A stretch of 64,000 nt of DNA from Telmatobacter sp. DSM 110680 (GTDB lineage: Bacteria; Acidobacteriota; Terriglobia; Terriglobales; Acidobacteriaceae), in NCBI RefSeq assembly GCF_039994875.1, contig NZ_CP121196.1:4898001-4962000 (forward strand), written 5' to 3'. Shown piece after piece: positions 29,301 to 38,161 of this stretch. A model generated the notes under the pieces. That model made no database searches, had not been told where the DNA came from, and saw nothing but the letters and a program-made list of their open reading frames with translations. Position 1 is the stretch's first letter, and each line of letters starts with the position of its first letter. The position numbers and the translations under genes were made by a program.

Positions 29301-31331
29301 GACGGATTTGCCCTCGGTGTGGGCAAGGAATACGCCATAGAGCCCGCGGTCAGGGATGGTTCCGGCGTTCAAGATGGCGAGGCGTCCAGCACCCTCGCGC
29401 GCCGTCACTACATTGCGAATGCGATCCCAGGTGAGGCGAGGTCGCAACTCGGCAAATTCATCGGACGGATAGCGGCCGCTGAGCAGGTCCAGAACTCCCT
29501 CAAAAGCCGAACGAGTGAGAGCGCCGAACGGTGCGGCTCGGCGAACCAGATCATAAAGAGCATCGACGTAAACTTCGGGCTTCTGTTCCTGCTCGTTGGG
29601 ATCGATACTTTCCCACGCCTGAGAATTCTTGCCAGCTTTGCTGCTGGAATGGGAACCACCATTTCCACTCTTTAGCTGCTTCGCGCGACTGGAAACTCGG
29701 AAGCCGGGAGGATGTGCGACGATCGCGACCAGTTGCTGGCAAAGAACGTCGAGCGGGTTGCGCGGAAAGCGAGTCGATTCGATGTGACCTTCATGCATGG
29801 CACGGGTCACGGCAGCGCAGGCAACGAGGTCGGCGCGGTATTTCGGGAACAGCACACCCTCGCTGACAGCGTCGACCGAGTGCCCGGCACGACCAATGCG
29901 CTGCATGCCACTCGCCACCGAGGGGGGCGCCTCAATCTGTATGACAAGGTCGACCGCCCCCATGTCGATACCGAGCTCAAGCGTCGAAGTCGCGCACAGG
30001 GCCTTGATCTGACCAGCCTTCAATTGCTCCTCAATGATGGAGCGCTGGTAGGCCGCGAGAGAACCGTGGTGAGCCCGGGCAACTGCCTCGCCTGCCAATT
30101 CGTTGAGTGCGCCGGCCAGACGCTCGGCAACCTGACGGCTGTTGACGAAAAGAATTGTCGAGTTTCGCTCGCGGATAAGTTCCAACAGACGCGGATGAAT
30201 CGCATTCCAGATCGACACTCGTTTTGGCGTTTGCGAAGCAGCGCCGCTGGGAATTTCTTCCATCATCTGCAGCCGCGCCATATCTTCAACTGGAACTTCA
30301 ATACGCAGCTTCAAGTGTTTGGGAGCAGAGGCATTAATGATGGTGACTGGTCTAAACCTGAGAGCGGCTTCGTTTCCGATGTCAGACCGCGAGTGATCAT
30401 CGACTATCTGTTCAGATTGTCCTGCCCGATCAAGGGATGGCAAAGCCATAGTCGCCGCCAAAAGTCCCGGCGAAGCCTCTCGACTATTGTTATTGTTAGC
30501 AGCAGCTTGCGAGGATGGGCTTAAAGTACGACTTTGCTTCTCCAGAGCTTGATGCTTTACCAGAAGCGGTGACTTGGATGGCACTTCTACGCCACCCAGA
30601 AACCTAGCTACTTCCTCCAATGGCCGCTGCGTGGCCGAGAGCCCGATACGCTGGAGACGGCGCCCCGTCAGGGATTCTAGCCGCTCCAATGTAAGGGCCA
30701 GGTGGGCACCGCGCTTCGTTGGAACAAGGGCATGGATCTCGTCGATGATGACCGTGTCAACGGTGCGCAGTGCGTCGGCCGACTGCGACGTGAGGAGGAG
30801 GTAGAGCGACTCCGGCGTCGTGATCAGGATTTCTGCGGGATCGCGACGAAAGCGTGCGCGTTCGCTTTGCGGTGTGTCGCCTGTACGGACACTGATTACC
30901 GGGTCGTGAAATGGCACACCCTTGCGCCGGGCCATGTTGCTGATTCCAGCAAGCGGCGACCGCAGGTTGCGCTCGACGTCGACGGCCAGCGCTTTCAGCG
31001 GTGAGATGTAGACGATCTTGCAACCCTTTTTCTGGTCCGATACGTCGTGAAGCATCAGCCGGTCGAGGCACCAGAGGAAGGCTGTAAGCGTCTTTCCAGT
31101 CCCCGTCGGAGCTAAGATCAGCGCGCTCTCGCCGCGAGCAATTACCGGCCAGCCCAATCGCTGCGGAGCGGTTGGATTGTCGAACACGGCCTTGAACCAC
31201 TCTGCCGTTACGGGGTGAAAGCAGGCAAATGGATCGCTCGGTTGGCAGTCTGATGTCACAGCGTCCAAGACCGGACTAGCCGGAGAAGCCGCTGGTTTCG
31301 GTTTGTCGGATTGGGATGAGCGCGGAGACAT
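26331..31331 (-). CDS. lhr: Large ATP-dependent helicase Lhr
   Basis: A 1666-residue superfamily 2 helicase. The Lhr core has Walker A APTGTGKTLTAFLW, the DEIH Walker B in IIDEIHALVPTKRG, SATQRP (motif III) and the RIGRAGH motif VI; then come winged-helix and Lhr-specific domains and a long C-terminal Lhr-CTD. Lhr is a 3'-to-5' helicase linked to DNA damage repair. Between motifs III and IV there is a low-complexity insertion (NNNN, Ser/Ala-rich, about 75 residues) not usual in E. coli Lhr. I chose ATG 31331; the open frame extends 38 residues upstream without helicase features. Confidence 0.93.
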   Translation of the reverse strand: MSPRSSQSDKPKPAASPASPVLDAVTSDCQPSDPFACFHPVTAEWFKAVFDNPTAPQRLGWPVIARGESALILAPTGTGKTLTAFLWCLDRLMLHDVSDQKKGCKIVYISPLKALAVDVERNLRSPLAGISNMARRKGVPFHDPVISVRTGDTPQSERARFRRDPAEILITTPESLYLLLTSQSADALRTVDTVIIDEIHALVPTKRGAHLALTLERLESLTGRRLQRIGLSATQRPLEEVARFLGGVEVPSKSPLLVKHQALEKQSRTLSPSSQAAANNNNSREASPGLLAATMALPSLDRAGQSEQIVDDHSRSDIGNEAALRFRPVTIINASAPKHLKLRIEVPVEDMARLQMMEEIPSGAASQTPKRVSIWNAIHPRLLELIRERNSTILFVNSRQVAERLAGALNELAGEAVARAHHGSLAAYQRSIIEEQLKAGQIKALCATSTLELGIDMGAVDLVIQIEAPPSVASGMQRIGRAGHSVDAVSEGVLFPKYRADLVACAAVTRAMHEGHIESTRFPRNPLDVLCQQLVAIVAHPPGFRVSSRAKQLKSGNGGSHSSSKAGKNSQAWESIDPNEQEQKPEVYVDALYDLVRRAAPFGALTRSAFEGVLDLLSGRYPSDEFAELRPRLTWDRIRNVVTAREGAGRLAILNAGTIPDRGLYGVFLAHTEGKSVRVGELDEEMVFESHPNQTFILGASTWRIEDITHDRVLVSPAPGEPGKMPFWKGDGPGRPLEFGRRIGALVRELRALPKPVALTRLVTDHDLDPGAAENLIQFLADQEAATGQVPDDRTIVVERTRDELGDWRVCVLTPFGSRIHIPWAMAISSRIRAAGGPEVETLWGDDGFVLRFPDTDEPPDPDWILVESGEAMQLVLRQLGSTALFAGRFREAAGRALLLPRRRADQRSPLWQLRKRSYDLLSVASRYPSFPLLLEAYRECLRDVFDMPALVETLRAIEQRQLRVHVVETHKPSPFASSLLFSYVANFVYDGDAPLAERRAQALTIDQDQLRELLGEADLRELLDADAIAEVEETAQCLIESYRARSADGIHDLLLRLGDLSREELARRVVDSTVLDSLDRLLHARRLLELRIAGERRIIAAEDAGRYRDALGIPLPPGLPVALIEAVAQPVLELVRRFARTHGPFTQREVAERFALDAAIVENTLHQLTVEGRILEGGFRPGGLHREWCDMEILRQIRRKSLAKLRREVEPVEQHTLARFLSHWQGLISPRRSTAAHLDVLLDAIESLQGAPIPASLLETSILPARVAGYDPTGLDTLIAAGEVAWAGIDPIGERDGRIALFLSDKLPLLAQKRPLTEPLTEREEKLLAVLESTGASFFDPLHQAVGGGYPGESIDALWSLVWRGLVTNDSLHALRAYTLRPDTSRPQRRSHTGMVFRSRRTTPPNAQGRWSLLPLRSQEQKDGAPSNTEASHALALQLLNRYGVLTREAVGAENIPGGFSAVYDVLKALEESGRIRRGYFVAGLGVTQFALPAAVDLLRQLRTEPPAEKPEFIQIAATDVANPYGSVLPWPELPVMEEDSESAPRVLTRAVYAEVILRNGQLVAWVRRNNPNLLIFLPADEPERSQVAAGLAHFLSSRGQDRMRTSSHQGVLITTINGQPVATHPMTRYLLDAGFHPGPLGLHLRRIAMPIHNIQSDPAPEELQ

Positions 31332-31501
31332 CTTGTCCTTTGACGCAGTTTGAGCATATCGCGAACGAATAGGAAAGAAAAGGCGAAGACTGCTTCCCGT
31401 TCTCAGAGGAGGCAGACCGCTGGGACAGTTCGCGAAGTACCACAACCGAGGACACCTTGAGCAAACTGCGCTGCTAGGATTCGTTGCAGGAGTAAGTTAC
31501 C

Positions 31502-34264
31502 GTGCGCGAGCACCTTGTTACGCTGCTGGATGATTTCATGAAGAATCGCCATGGGATTGCAATCGTGCGCTACCAGGGTGTCCGGCGGCGGGTGACAACG
31601 TACGGGCAGCTTGCCCATCTTGCCGGTCGATTCGCTGCCCTGCTTGAAGATCGCGGAATCGGGATGGGTGATCGCGTTCTTCTCTGGGGCGAAAATGGCG
31701 CCGAGTGGGTAGCTGCGTTCTACGGGTGCATGCTCCGCGGAGTGATGGCCGTGCCATTGGACGCATTTGGCAGCGCCGAATTTGCGGGGCGCATTGCGGC
31801 GGACGTAAAGCCAAAGCTGGCGGTCGGCGATGCGGCCTTACTGGCAAAACTTCAACGCCAAGTTCAGGATTCGGCATCCTCTGGCTTCAATTCTCAGGGC
31901 GATATGGAATTCATCGCGTTCGAGGACTTGCAAACTTCCCTCCCCGCGCGGGAAGGCGGACCTGTCGCTGGACTGTCGCATGAGACTCCTCTTCAGATCT
32001 TGTTCACGTCAGGAACGACCGGCGACCCAAAGGGTATCGTGCATACCCACGGGAACGTGCTGGCCAGCATCGGCCCGATTGAGCAGGGCGCGCAGCGATA
32101 TCTGCGCTATGAAAGGCTCGTGCACCCGCTGCGTTTTTTGCATACGCTGCCACTGAGTCATGTCTTCGGGCAGACGATGGGGTTGTGGATCCCGCCGATC
32201 TTCGCGGCCGAGGTTCACTTTGAAACGCGGTTGGTCGCGCCGAGGCTTGTAGAGACGATCAAGCGAGAACGCATCTCGGTGCTCGCTGCAGTGCCGCGGG
32301 TGATGGCGCTTTTGAAGACTCATTTGGAGAACACAAAGCCTGGCCTTATCGAACGCGTCGCCGCCTCAAAAGGCATGAGTGCATGGAAACGCTGGTGGGC
32401 TTTCCGCGATGTGCATCGCGCCTTGGGTTTGAAATTCTGGGCACTGATTTCAGGGGGTGGCGCTTTGGCCGGTCCGCTGGAGCAGTTCTGGAACGCACTT
32501 GGATTGGTGGTGGTGCAGGGCTACGGGATGACGGAGACAACGGCGCTGATAACGCTCAACCATCCGTTTCATGTGGCCAGCGGAACGATCGGTAAGCCGC
32601 TCCCGGGACGGGAGATAAAGATCGGACCGGACGGCGAAGTGCTGGTGAAAGGACCCATGATCTCGACCGCTACATGGAGCGGCGGTGAGTTGCGTCAGCG
32701 CGAAGACGGGTGGCTTGCGACGGGCGACCTTGCGGAGGAACAGGCAACCGGTGAGTTGCGCTTCATGGGCCGCAAAAGCGAGACCATCGTCACCGCTGCA
32801 GGGGTAAATATCCATCCCGAAGACCTCGAAGCCGTATTGGAACAGCAGCCCGAGATCGCTGCAAGCGCGGTTGTGGGTGTGGAAACGGCCTCAGGGCCCG
32901 AGCCGTGTGCAGTGCTGGCGTTGCGTAGTAGCCACAAGCAGGCGGCTGAAGCCGTGGAACACGCCAATGCAGCTCTAGCGGACTTTCAGCAAATAAGGCG
33001 GTGGATGCTATGGCCGGAGCCAGACCTACCACGCACCTCGACTGGAAAGGTCCGGCGCAAGGCCGTCGCAGAATGGGTTGCAGGACATTCAGTTACAGCC
33101 ACAACCATAGATGGTAGGAGCGAGAATGCCACTAGAGGAGATTGGTTGTACACACTGGTGGCCGAGATTGCTGGGGAACACCCGGCAGCCAGTGATGATT
33201 TGCGGCTGAGCGAGGACTTTCATCTCGACAGCCTCGGACGCGTCCAACTCGTGGCCGCGCTGGAAGAGCGCTTGGCGAATGCTCCGGACGAAGGTGCGGT
33301 GGACACTGCGCGGACGCTGGGGGATCTAAGGCGGCTGGTTGGAGCAAACGGTAGCTCCGAAATTACCGAGCGAATTCCACAAGATGCGCCAGCGACTCCT
33401 TCACTGGTGAATATCTTTTCTTCCGCCACTCAAGACCCAAAGTCCGAGGAAAGGCCGACTTCCCTGCCCGACGACATTTCGGCTTCACATGCGGCAATGC
33501 CTGCCGGAGATGAAAATGCTCAAGTGGGAGTCGGGAGAACTCTTGCAACGCCTGAAAGAGCGGAGTTCCGGTATCCGCGATGGCCGTGGTCGACGCCGGT
33601 GCAGTGGGTGCGGGCTGCGTTTATTGAATGTATCGCCCAGCCCTTAATTTGGTTTCTTGGCAACCCGCGCGTGTCAGTGCCTCGCGATCTCCAAGGCGAC
33701 GAACCCATGCTGATTATCTGCAATCACGTCACTGCATACGACGGCGCCCTCGTGGAATATGCATTGCCGGGAACGATGCGGCGTTGGGTGGCAGCGGCCA
33801 TGCTGGGCGAAATGCTCGAAGACTTCCGCCATTTTCGCGACCCGGACACACGGCGCTTCATGCTGTTTGGTCCGGCTGCGTATTGGCTGGTCACCGCTCT
33901 CTACAACGTATTCCCGCTTCCGCGGAGACGCGATTTTCAGAGGAGTTTTGCGCACGCCGGAGAAGCGATGGATCGCGGATATAACGTCCTGGTGTTTCCA
34001 GAGGGAACTCGGTCAGTGGCCGGAGAACTGGCCAGTTTCAGACCGGGGATCGGCTTGCTTGCAAAACAGACCAACGCTCCCGTCTTGCCAATCGCAATTG
34101 CCGGTCTTGGCGAGTTAAAGGCGAAGGGTCGAGGGTGGTTCCGCTCAGGCACGATCGAAATTCGAGTGGGCGAGCCCATCCACTTCAGTCCACTGGAAAG
34201 CGAATCCTCAATCACCGAAACATTGCATGAAAAAGTCTCGGAACTGATGAAGCGTCGACCTTAA
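31502..34264 (+). CDS. Three-domain fusion: AMP-dependent acyl ligase, acyl carrier protein, PlsC acyltransferase
   Basis: A 920-residue protein. Residues about 10-520 are an acyl-activating ANL ligase (LFTSGTTGDPKG at about 167-178, GYGMTETTALIT, then the GRKSETIVTAAG hinge). Residues about 550-620 are a carrier domain with LDSL; Ser577 is the expected phosphopantetheine site. Residues about 710-915 are a PlsC/LPLAT acyltransferase with H742-x4-D747 (NHVTAYD) and FPEGTR (832-837). A serine/proline-rich linker joins carrier and acyltransferase. By family logic the ligase adenylates a fatty acid, loads the carrier, and the acyltransferase passes it to a lysophospholipid or glycerophosphate. 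Aas of E. coli has related ligase and acyltransferase domains, but in reverse order and without a built-in carrier. GTG start with AGGAG upstream. Confidence 0.9.
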   Translation: MREHLVTLLDDFMKNRHGIAIVRYQGVRRRVTTYGQLAHLAGRFAALLEDRGIGMGDRVLLWGENGAEWVAAFYGCMLRGVMAVPLDAFGSAEFAGRIAADVKPKLAVGDAALLAKLQRQVQDSASSGFNSQGDMEFIAFEDLQTSLPAREGGPVAGLSHETPLQILFTSGTTGDPKGIVHTHGNVLASIGPIEQGAQRYLRYERLVHPLRFLHTLPLSHVFGQTMGLWIPPIFAAEVHFETRLVAPRLVETIKRERISVLAAVPRVMALLKTHLENTKPGLIERVAASKGMSAWKRWWAFRDVHRALGLKFWALISGGGALAGPLEQFWNALGLVVVQGYGMTETTALITLNHPFHVASGTIGKPLPGREIKIGPDGEVLVKGPMISTATWSGGELRQREDGWLATGDLAEEQATGELRFMGRKSETIVTAAGVNIHPEDLEAVLEQQPEIAASAVVGVETASGPEPCAVLALRSSHKQAAEAVEHANAALADFQQIRRWMLWPEPDLPRTSTGKVRRKAVAEWVAGHSVTATTIDGRSENATRGDWLYTLVAEIAGEHPAASDDLRLSEDFHLDSLGRVQLVAALEERLANAPDEGAVDTARTLGDLRRLVGANGSSEITERIPQDAPATPSLVNIFSSATQDPKSEERPTSLPDDISASHAAMPAGDENAQVGVGRTLATPERAEFRYPRWPWSTPVQWVRAAFIECIAQPLIWFLGNPRVSVPRDLQGDEPMLIICNHVTAYDGALVEYALPGTMRRWVAAAMLGEMLEDFRHFRDPDTRRFMLFGPAAYWLVTALYNVFPLPRRRDFQRSFAHAGEAMDRGYNVLVFPEGTRSVAGELASFRPGIGLLAKQTNAPVLPIAIAGLGELKAKGRGWFRSGTIEIRVGEPIHFSPLESESSITETLHEKVSELMKRRP

Positions 34265-34271
34265 ATTTCGG

Positions 34272-35369
34272 CTACTGATTGGGCTGAGTCGAAGGTAAAT
34301 TCAAATCCGATTTCGAAGTGTCTGCCTCAGAAGTATGGGCAGAATAGTAGTCGTGGGGAGCGCCTCGATGGCCCTGGCATCGCGCGAACAATTCAAGGCC
34401 CAACGCCGTCGGTGTAAGATTCGCGTCCTGTTCGAAATTGAAGTATTTTGACTTGACCCTTGGCTCTAAGAGGCCGAGGTTGGCAAGCTGAAAAATATTC
34501 CGGTCGATCTTCATCAGATCGTGAGCGCCTGCAATGTGCATTAATTCCTGCGCCGAACAAATTAGCGGTTGGGCAGAGACAGCTCCAGACGTTGCGAAGA
34601 CCTTCTGCGATTTTGTGCAGGCCGTAGTGAAGAGACGACCGTCGATGGTGGCAAGTTCGCAGAGCATATCCATGTAAGGGAGATTCGATTCATCATCGCC
34701 CATGAGCGTGCACGCGGTCGCCAAGATGCCGGCCCACAGCTGCTGCGTCACGGCTTCTTCTGCCCAGGATCCGTCCTGGACCACGCGCATGACTACGTTT
34801 TGCGGAGCGCGCAACCTGTCAAAGTCGCGCTCGGCGGCAAGCATAGCCTCAGCGCGATTGGTAATCCCTATGGCATTCGCGATACGTAAGTTGCTGAGAC
34901 CTTCGCGAAACAGCAGCTTTAGCTCCTGCGTAGCCGCGGGACAGATGCGCCGAAGGAAAGCAAGAGAGCGCGAAAGACGAAACTCGCTGAGAATGTCTTC
35001 TGGCTCAATCAGGCCGTCCGTCTTCCAGAGCCAAAGATCCATGCACTCGGGAAGGACAAATGTAAGCCCCATGCCATCCTCGCCCCAGCGCGCGGTTCTT
35101 GTTTCCAAGGTCACCTGGTGATCCGGATTGTCGTCTTTAAGCTCGGGATAGACAAGACGAACAGGATTTATCTCACCTTGCGGCCAGCGCTCCCGGGTTA
35201 CCAGGTACATGCCTGTTGCACTGATATTGCGGACAATGTCGAGGCCTGGGGAGGATCCGGTCCAATGGATGGCTTCGAGGCCTTCCACCGTTCGCCGCTC
35301 TGCGCGTGCTTGACGCTCAGTTTCTCCCTGCGGAAAAGTCTTTTCAAACCAACTTCTCAGAGACCTCAT
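34272..35369 (-). CDS. PilZ-domain protein with Abi-alpha/DUF4393-like C-terminal region, paralogue A
   Basis: A 365-residue protein. The start ATG 35369 has GGAGG just upstream; the longer frame to 35459 is not needed. N-terminal PilZ domain (about 20-112): RAERR (RxxxR) and NISATG (NxSxxG) are the residues that bind c-di-GMP, and beta strands follow. Residues about 120-190 are helical. Residues about 195-335 are a second region with LWAGILATACT, EL-TID-RL, LMKIDRNIFQLANLGLLEP and a tail LGLELFARCQGHRG. This second part recalls Abi-alpha/DUF4393 proteins in its pattern of hydrophobic helices and the L-x-x-LGLI segment, but that is by eye. Two paralogues follow on the same strand. Confidence 0.75.
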   Translation of the reverse strand: MRSLRSWFEKTFPQGETERQARAERRTVEGLEAIHWTGSSPGLDIVRNISATGMYLVTRERWPQGEINPVRLVYPELKDDNPDHQVTLETRTARWGEDGMGLTFVLPECMDLWLWKTDGLIEPEDILSEFRLSRSLAFLRRICPAATQELKLLFREGLSNLRIANAIGITNRAEAMLAAERDFDRLRAPQNVVMRVVQDGSWAEEAVTQQLWAGILATACTLMGDDESNLPYMDMLCELATIDGRLFTTACTKSQKVFATSGAVSAQPLICSAQELMHIAGAHDLMKIDRNIFQLANLGLLEPRVKSKYFNFEQDANLTPTALGLELFARCQGHRGAPHDYYSAHTSEADTSKSDLNLPSTQPNQ

Positions 35370-35567
35370 GCTGCCTCCACGCTCTGCAGCGATTGCTGAC
35401 CACAAGCAGCCTAATGAGACTGCCCTGCCTGAACTGATTGGAATTGTTGCTGACTGCATCGTACTACCGCAACTACCGCTTCGTAATGGGGAGGTAATTA
35501 CTTAAGCAGCACCGGGACCAAAACAGAACTGGACTTTTGGCCACTATGGAGTTTGCCGCCCGAATTC

Positions 35568-36629
35568 TTAGACTGCGGCAACAGTTTTGGCGTCCATTGA
35601 TGACTTGGTCGAATTCTCTGCACCGCGCCTGCCGTGACAACGGGCGTATAGTTCGACGGCCGTTTCGGTGGGTGTAATGACAGCCTGGTCCAGAAGGGAG
35701 AAGAACCTCCATTTCAAACTTTTTTCGATCAAACCTAGTTCAACAAGGTGCACGATATCGCGCTCAATGCGCACGCGGTCGTGGGTGCCTGTAATTCGGA
35801 TGAGTTCTTTGGCGGAGCAGGTGAGAGGACGGAGAGGCTTTCGGCACTCTTCCGCGATCGACTTTTGGGCAAGGCTGCAAGCCCCCGCAAGTATGCGCGC
35901 CTGGATCGTCGTAATCTGGCTGAGCAGGGAGACAAACTTCAGGTCAGATTTCCCGCCCGCCCCAGTCACACAGGATGTAGCCAGGAGACCAGCCCACCAA
36001 TGCTGGATCCAATCAACTTCTGTCCACGAACCGTCTTCAAGAATGCGAATCACGGCTTTCGGGTCTAGATGAAATCCCGCGCCGCAGCCTTCAAGAGCAA
36101 GCAATTCCTCCGCGTGGAGGGCAATCTCAACAGCGCTCTCGAGACGATGGTTGCTCAACCCTCTCCGCATCAGCAGTCGTGCTGCATTGGACGCGGCCGG
36201 TGTAACGCGCTCGATGAAAGCAAGGGCGGCCGCCAGCCGAAATTCGAACACGACATCCTCGGGTTCAGTCTGCGGTGCGCCTGCTTTAATTGTGCTTTGC
36301 CAAAGGCGGACATCTGAGCCACGAGGCATAAGGAATGCAACAGCAACGCCTTGATCATCGCGTCTGATCGTTTTGGCCTGAACAGTGTAACGACGTTGAT
36401 CGCGGCTCTCAAGTATGCCGGATCGTTGCAGCGTTAAGGAGACGATATCTCCAGCTTTCCAGCATTCGCTGGTAAGAAGGTAAGCCCCGCTACTACTGAT
36501 ATTCGCCACATGATTCTGTCTTGGAATCGAACCGTCCCAGTGGAATGCGGCGAGCGCTGGCGATGCACGGCGTTCTGCGCGCGGACGATAGACAAAGGGT
36601 AGACGATACCAAGTTTCCGGCAGACTCAC
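35568..36629 (-). CDS. PilZ-domain protein with Abi-alpha/DUF4393-like C-terminal region, paralogue B
   Basis: A 353-residue protein with GTG start and GGAGGG upstream. PilZ domain at about 15-110, with RAERR and NISSSG keeping the c-di-GMP motifs. The C-terminal region keeps the paralogue pattern: WWAGLLATSC, LLSQITTIQARILAGACS, IERDIVHLVELGLIEK, and the tail TAVELYARCHGRRG. It lies between paralogues A and C with intergenic spaces of 198 and 211 bases, so each may have its own promoter. Sequence identity to A and C is moderate by eye, so the duplication is not recent. Confidence 0.75.
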   Translation of the reverse strand: MSLPETWYRLPFVYRPRAERRASPALAAFHWDGSIPRQNHVANISSSGAYLLTSECWKAGDIVSLTLQRSGILESRDQRRYTVQAKTIRRDDQGVAVAFLMPRGSDVRLWQSTIKAGAPQTEPEDVVFEFRLAAALAFIERVTPAASNAARLLMRRGLSNHRLESAVEIALHAEELLALEGCGAGFHLDPKAVIRILEDGSWTEVDWIQHWWAGLLATSCVTGAGGKSDLKFVSLLSQITTIQARILAGACSLAQKSIAEECRKPLRPLTCSAKELIRITGTHDRVRIERDIVHLVELGLIEKSLKWRFFSLLDQAVITPTETAVELYARCHGRRGAENSTKSSMDAKTVAAV

Positions 36630-36840
36630 AGTTTCCCTCCGTGCGCCAATGTCACAGAGCGGCCCATTGCCAGACCCATGTAAGGGGTTGTTGAACGTCT
36701 CTGTATTTGTTTATTGAAGGGATTCTACGGACGACGGGAACATTCCAAATGTGTCGGACATCACGGATGCAGGTGAAATGTAGGGGCAGAAAACTGCTAA
36801 GCGAGGAAAATTTCCAACGCATTTGAATCAGAAAACGAGC

Positions 36841-37911
36841 TTACTGCTCCAGCGCGATCGCACCCGCCAGGGTCACTGGAACTCCGTAGAATCCCTGCGC
36901 AGTACCGCGGTGGCCGCTGCATCGAGCATAGAGTTCCAGACCTAAACTGGTAGGGGCTACCGTGGTGTCAGTCATTTGCTGGAAAAATGCCGACGTCTCC
37001 CTCGGTGCAATAACACGAAGTTCAGCCATATAGTTCAATTCCCGGTCGAGCTTGATCAGATCATGCGAACCTGAGAACTTGATGAGATCCGCCGCCTTCC
37101 AATTCAGAGGACGAGTCGAGATCGCACCGGGACCGGTGATAAGTTTGGTCGCCTTGGTGCAAGCCGCGGACAAAATGCGGAGATGAATGGCTTTCAACTG
37201 GCCAAGCAGGTCGATAAACGCGAGGCTTGTCTCATCCCCTCCGTTGGTGGTGCAGGACGCCGCGAGCAGCCCACCCCAAAACTGAAGCATCCACTTATCG
37301 TCAGAGGACCATGACCCTCCTTCGACGATACGTGTAACGACATGTGGACGCGCGCGCAGGTGGTCAATCTGCACCGACCCGCCGAGCATCTTTTCCGCGT
37401 TCAGAGCGATCTCAAGCGCGTTTTCGAGGCGATAATTGCTCAGTTCTTCATGAAGCAATCGAGACATGAAGTCGCGGGTTTCCGGGGATATGCGCGAAAG
37501 GAACGAGATGGCCTGGGCGACTCTAAATTCGCGGACGATGTCCTCGGGTTCATTCTGTTCGGACGCGCTCTTGAGTGGGCTCTGCCAGAGCCGCAAGTCA
37601 GCGCCTGGGGGCAGTACAAAAGAAATCGCAACACCTTGATCGTCCCATCGAACCGCCTTCGCCTGGACGGAAAAACTGTTTTCCTTCTCGATCGGTCCCT
37701 TACGCTGCAAAGAGAGCGCAATGATCTCGCCTGGCTCCCAACGATCCTGCGTAACCAGGAACGCGCCGGTAGCACTAATGTCGCGCACGCTGTTCTGGCG
37801 AGGAAGAGGGCCTTTCCAGTGGTAGGCGGCCAAGGAAGGCGAGTTGCGTCTCTCAGCCCGGCGGCGCTCTTCGGAAGAAGGAAAATCGGAGTGGGAAGTC
37901 ATTGGATTCAT
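36841..37911 (-). CDS. PilZ-domain protein with Abi-alpha/DUF4393-like C-terminal region, paralogue C
   Basis: A 356-residue protein. ATG 37911 has GAGGG four bases upstream; a longer frame to 38013 starts inside a perfect hairpin. PilZ domain about 18-110: RAERR and DISATG match the canonical RxxxR and DxSxxG c-di-GMP motifs. C-terminal features shared with A and B: QFWGGLLAASCTT, LLGQLKAIHLRILSAACTK, LIKLDRELNYMAEL and LGLELYARCSGHRG. This is the first of the three in transcription order. The gene lies close to the chemosensory operon on the same strand, with a small plus-strand gene between. Confidence 0.75.
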   Translation of the reverse strand: MNPMTSHSDFPSSEERRRAERRNSPSLAAYHWKGPLPRQNSVRDISATGAFLVTQDRWEPGEIIALSLQRKGPIEKENSFSVQAKAVRWDDQGVAISFVLPPGADLRLWQSPLKSASEQNEPEDIVREFRVAQAISFLSRISPETRDFMSRLLHEELSNYRLENALEIALNAEKMLGGSVQIDHLRARPHVVTRIVEGGSWSSDDKWMLQFWGGLLAASCTTNGGDETSLAFIDLLGQLKAIHLRILSAACTKATKLITGPGAISTRPLNWKAADLIKFSGSHDLIKLDRELNYMAELRVIAPRETSAFFQQMTDTTVAPTSLGLELYARCSGHRGTAQGFYGVPVTLAGAIALEQ

Positions 37912-38010
37912 GGAACCCTCAAACGCGCTTTTCGCGGAAAAAACACTGGTCGGATACGGAACCCGGAGCGCATCTTTCAGCGCTTGATAGAAGACAATCT
38001 TACTCCTCAA

Positions 38011-38030
38011 CATCCCACTTTTGTGGGATG
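38011..38030. promoter_or_regulatory. Perfect 8-bp hairpin upstream of PilZ paralogue C
   Basis: CATCCCAC at 38011-38018 pairs fully with GTGGGATG at 38023-38030 around a TTTT loop. It lies 100 bases before the chosen ATG of the PilZ paralogue C gene. It could be an operator or an mRNA leader hairpin; if the upstream ATG (38013) were used, the hairpin would cover the start codon. Confidence 0.4.
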
Positions 38031-38161
38031 GATCAACGTTACTTTTGGCACCTCAAAGCGATTTTTGAGTGTAGACGGATCAAGGCAGGCTGGATAATGG
38101 AGACAATCCTGCCCGTTGAACCTGATCGTTGGACGCGACGGCATAATGCTGCGAGGTAGCG

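Noticed and set aside
28710-29675. Plus-strand frame of 321 codons antisense to lhr
   Set aside because: Shadow frame without family features.
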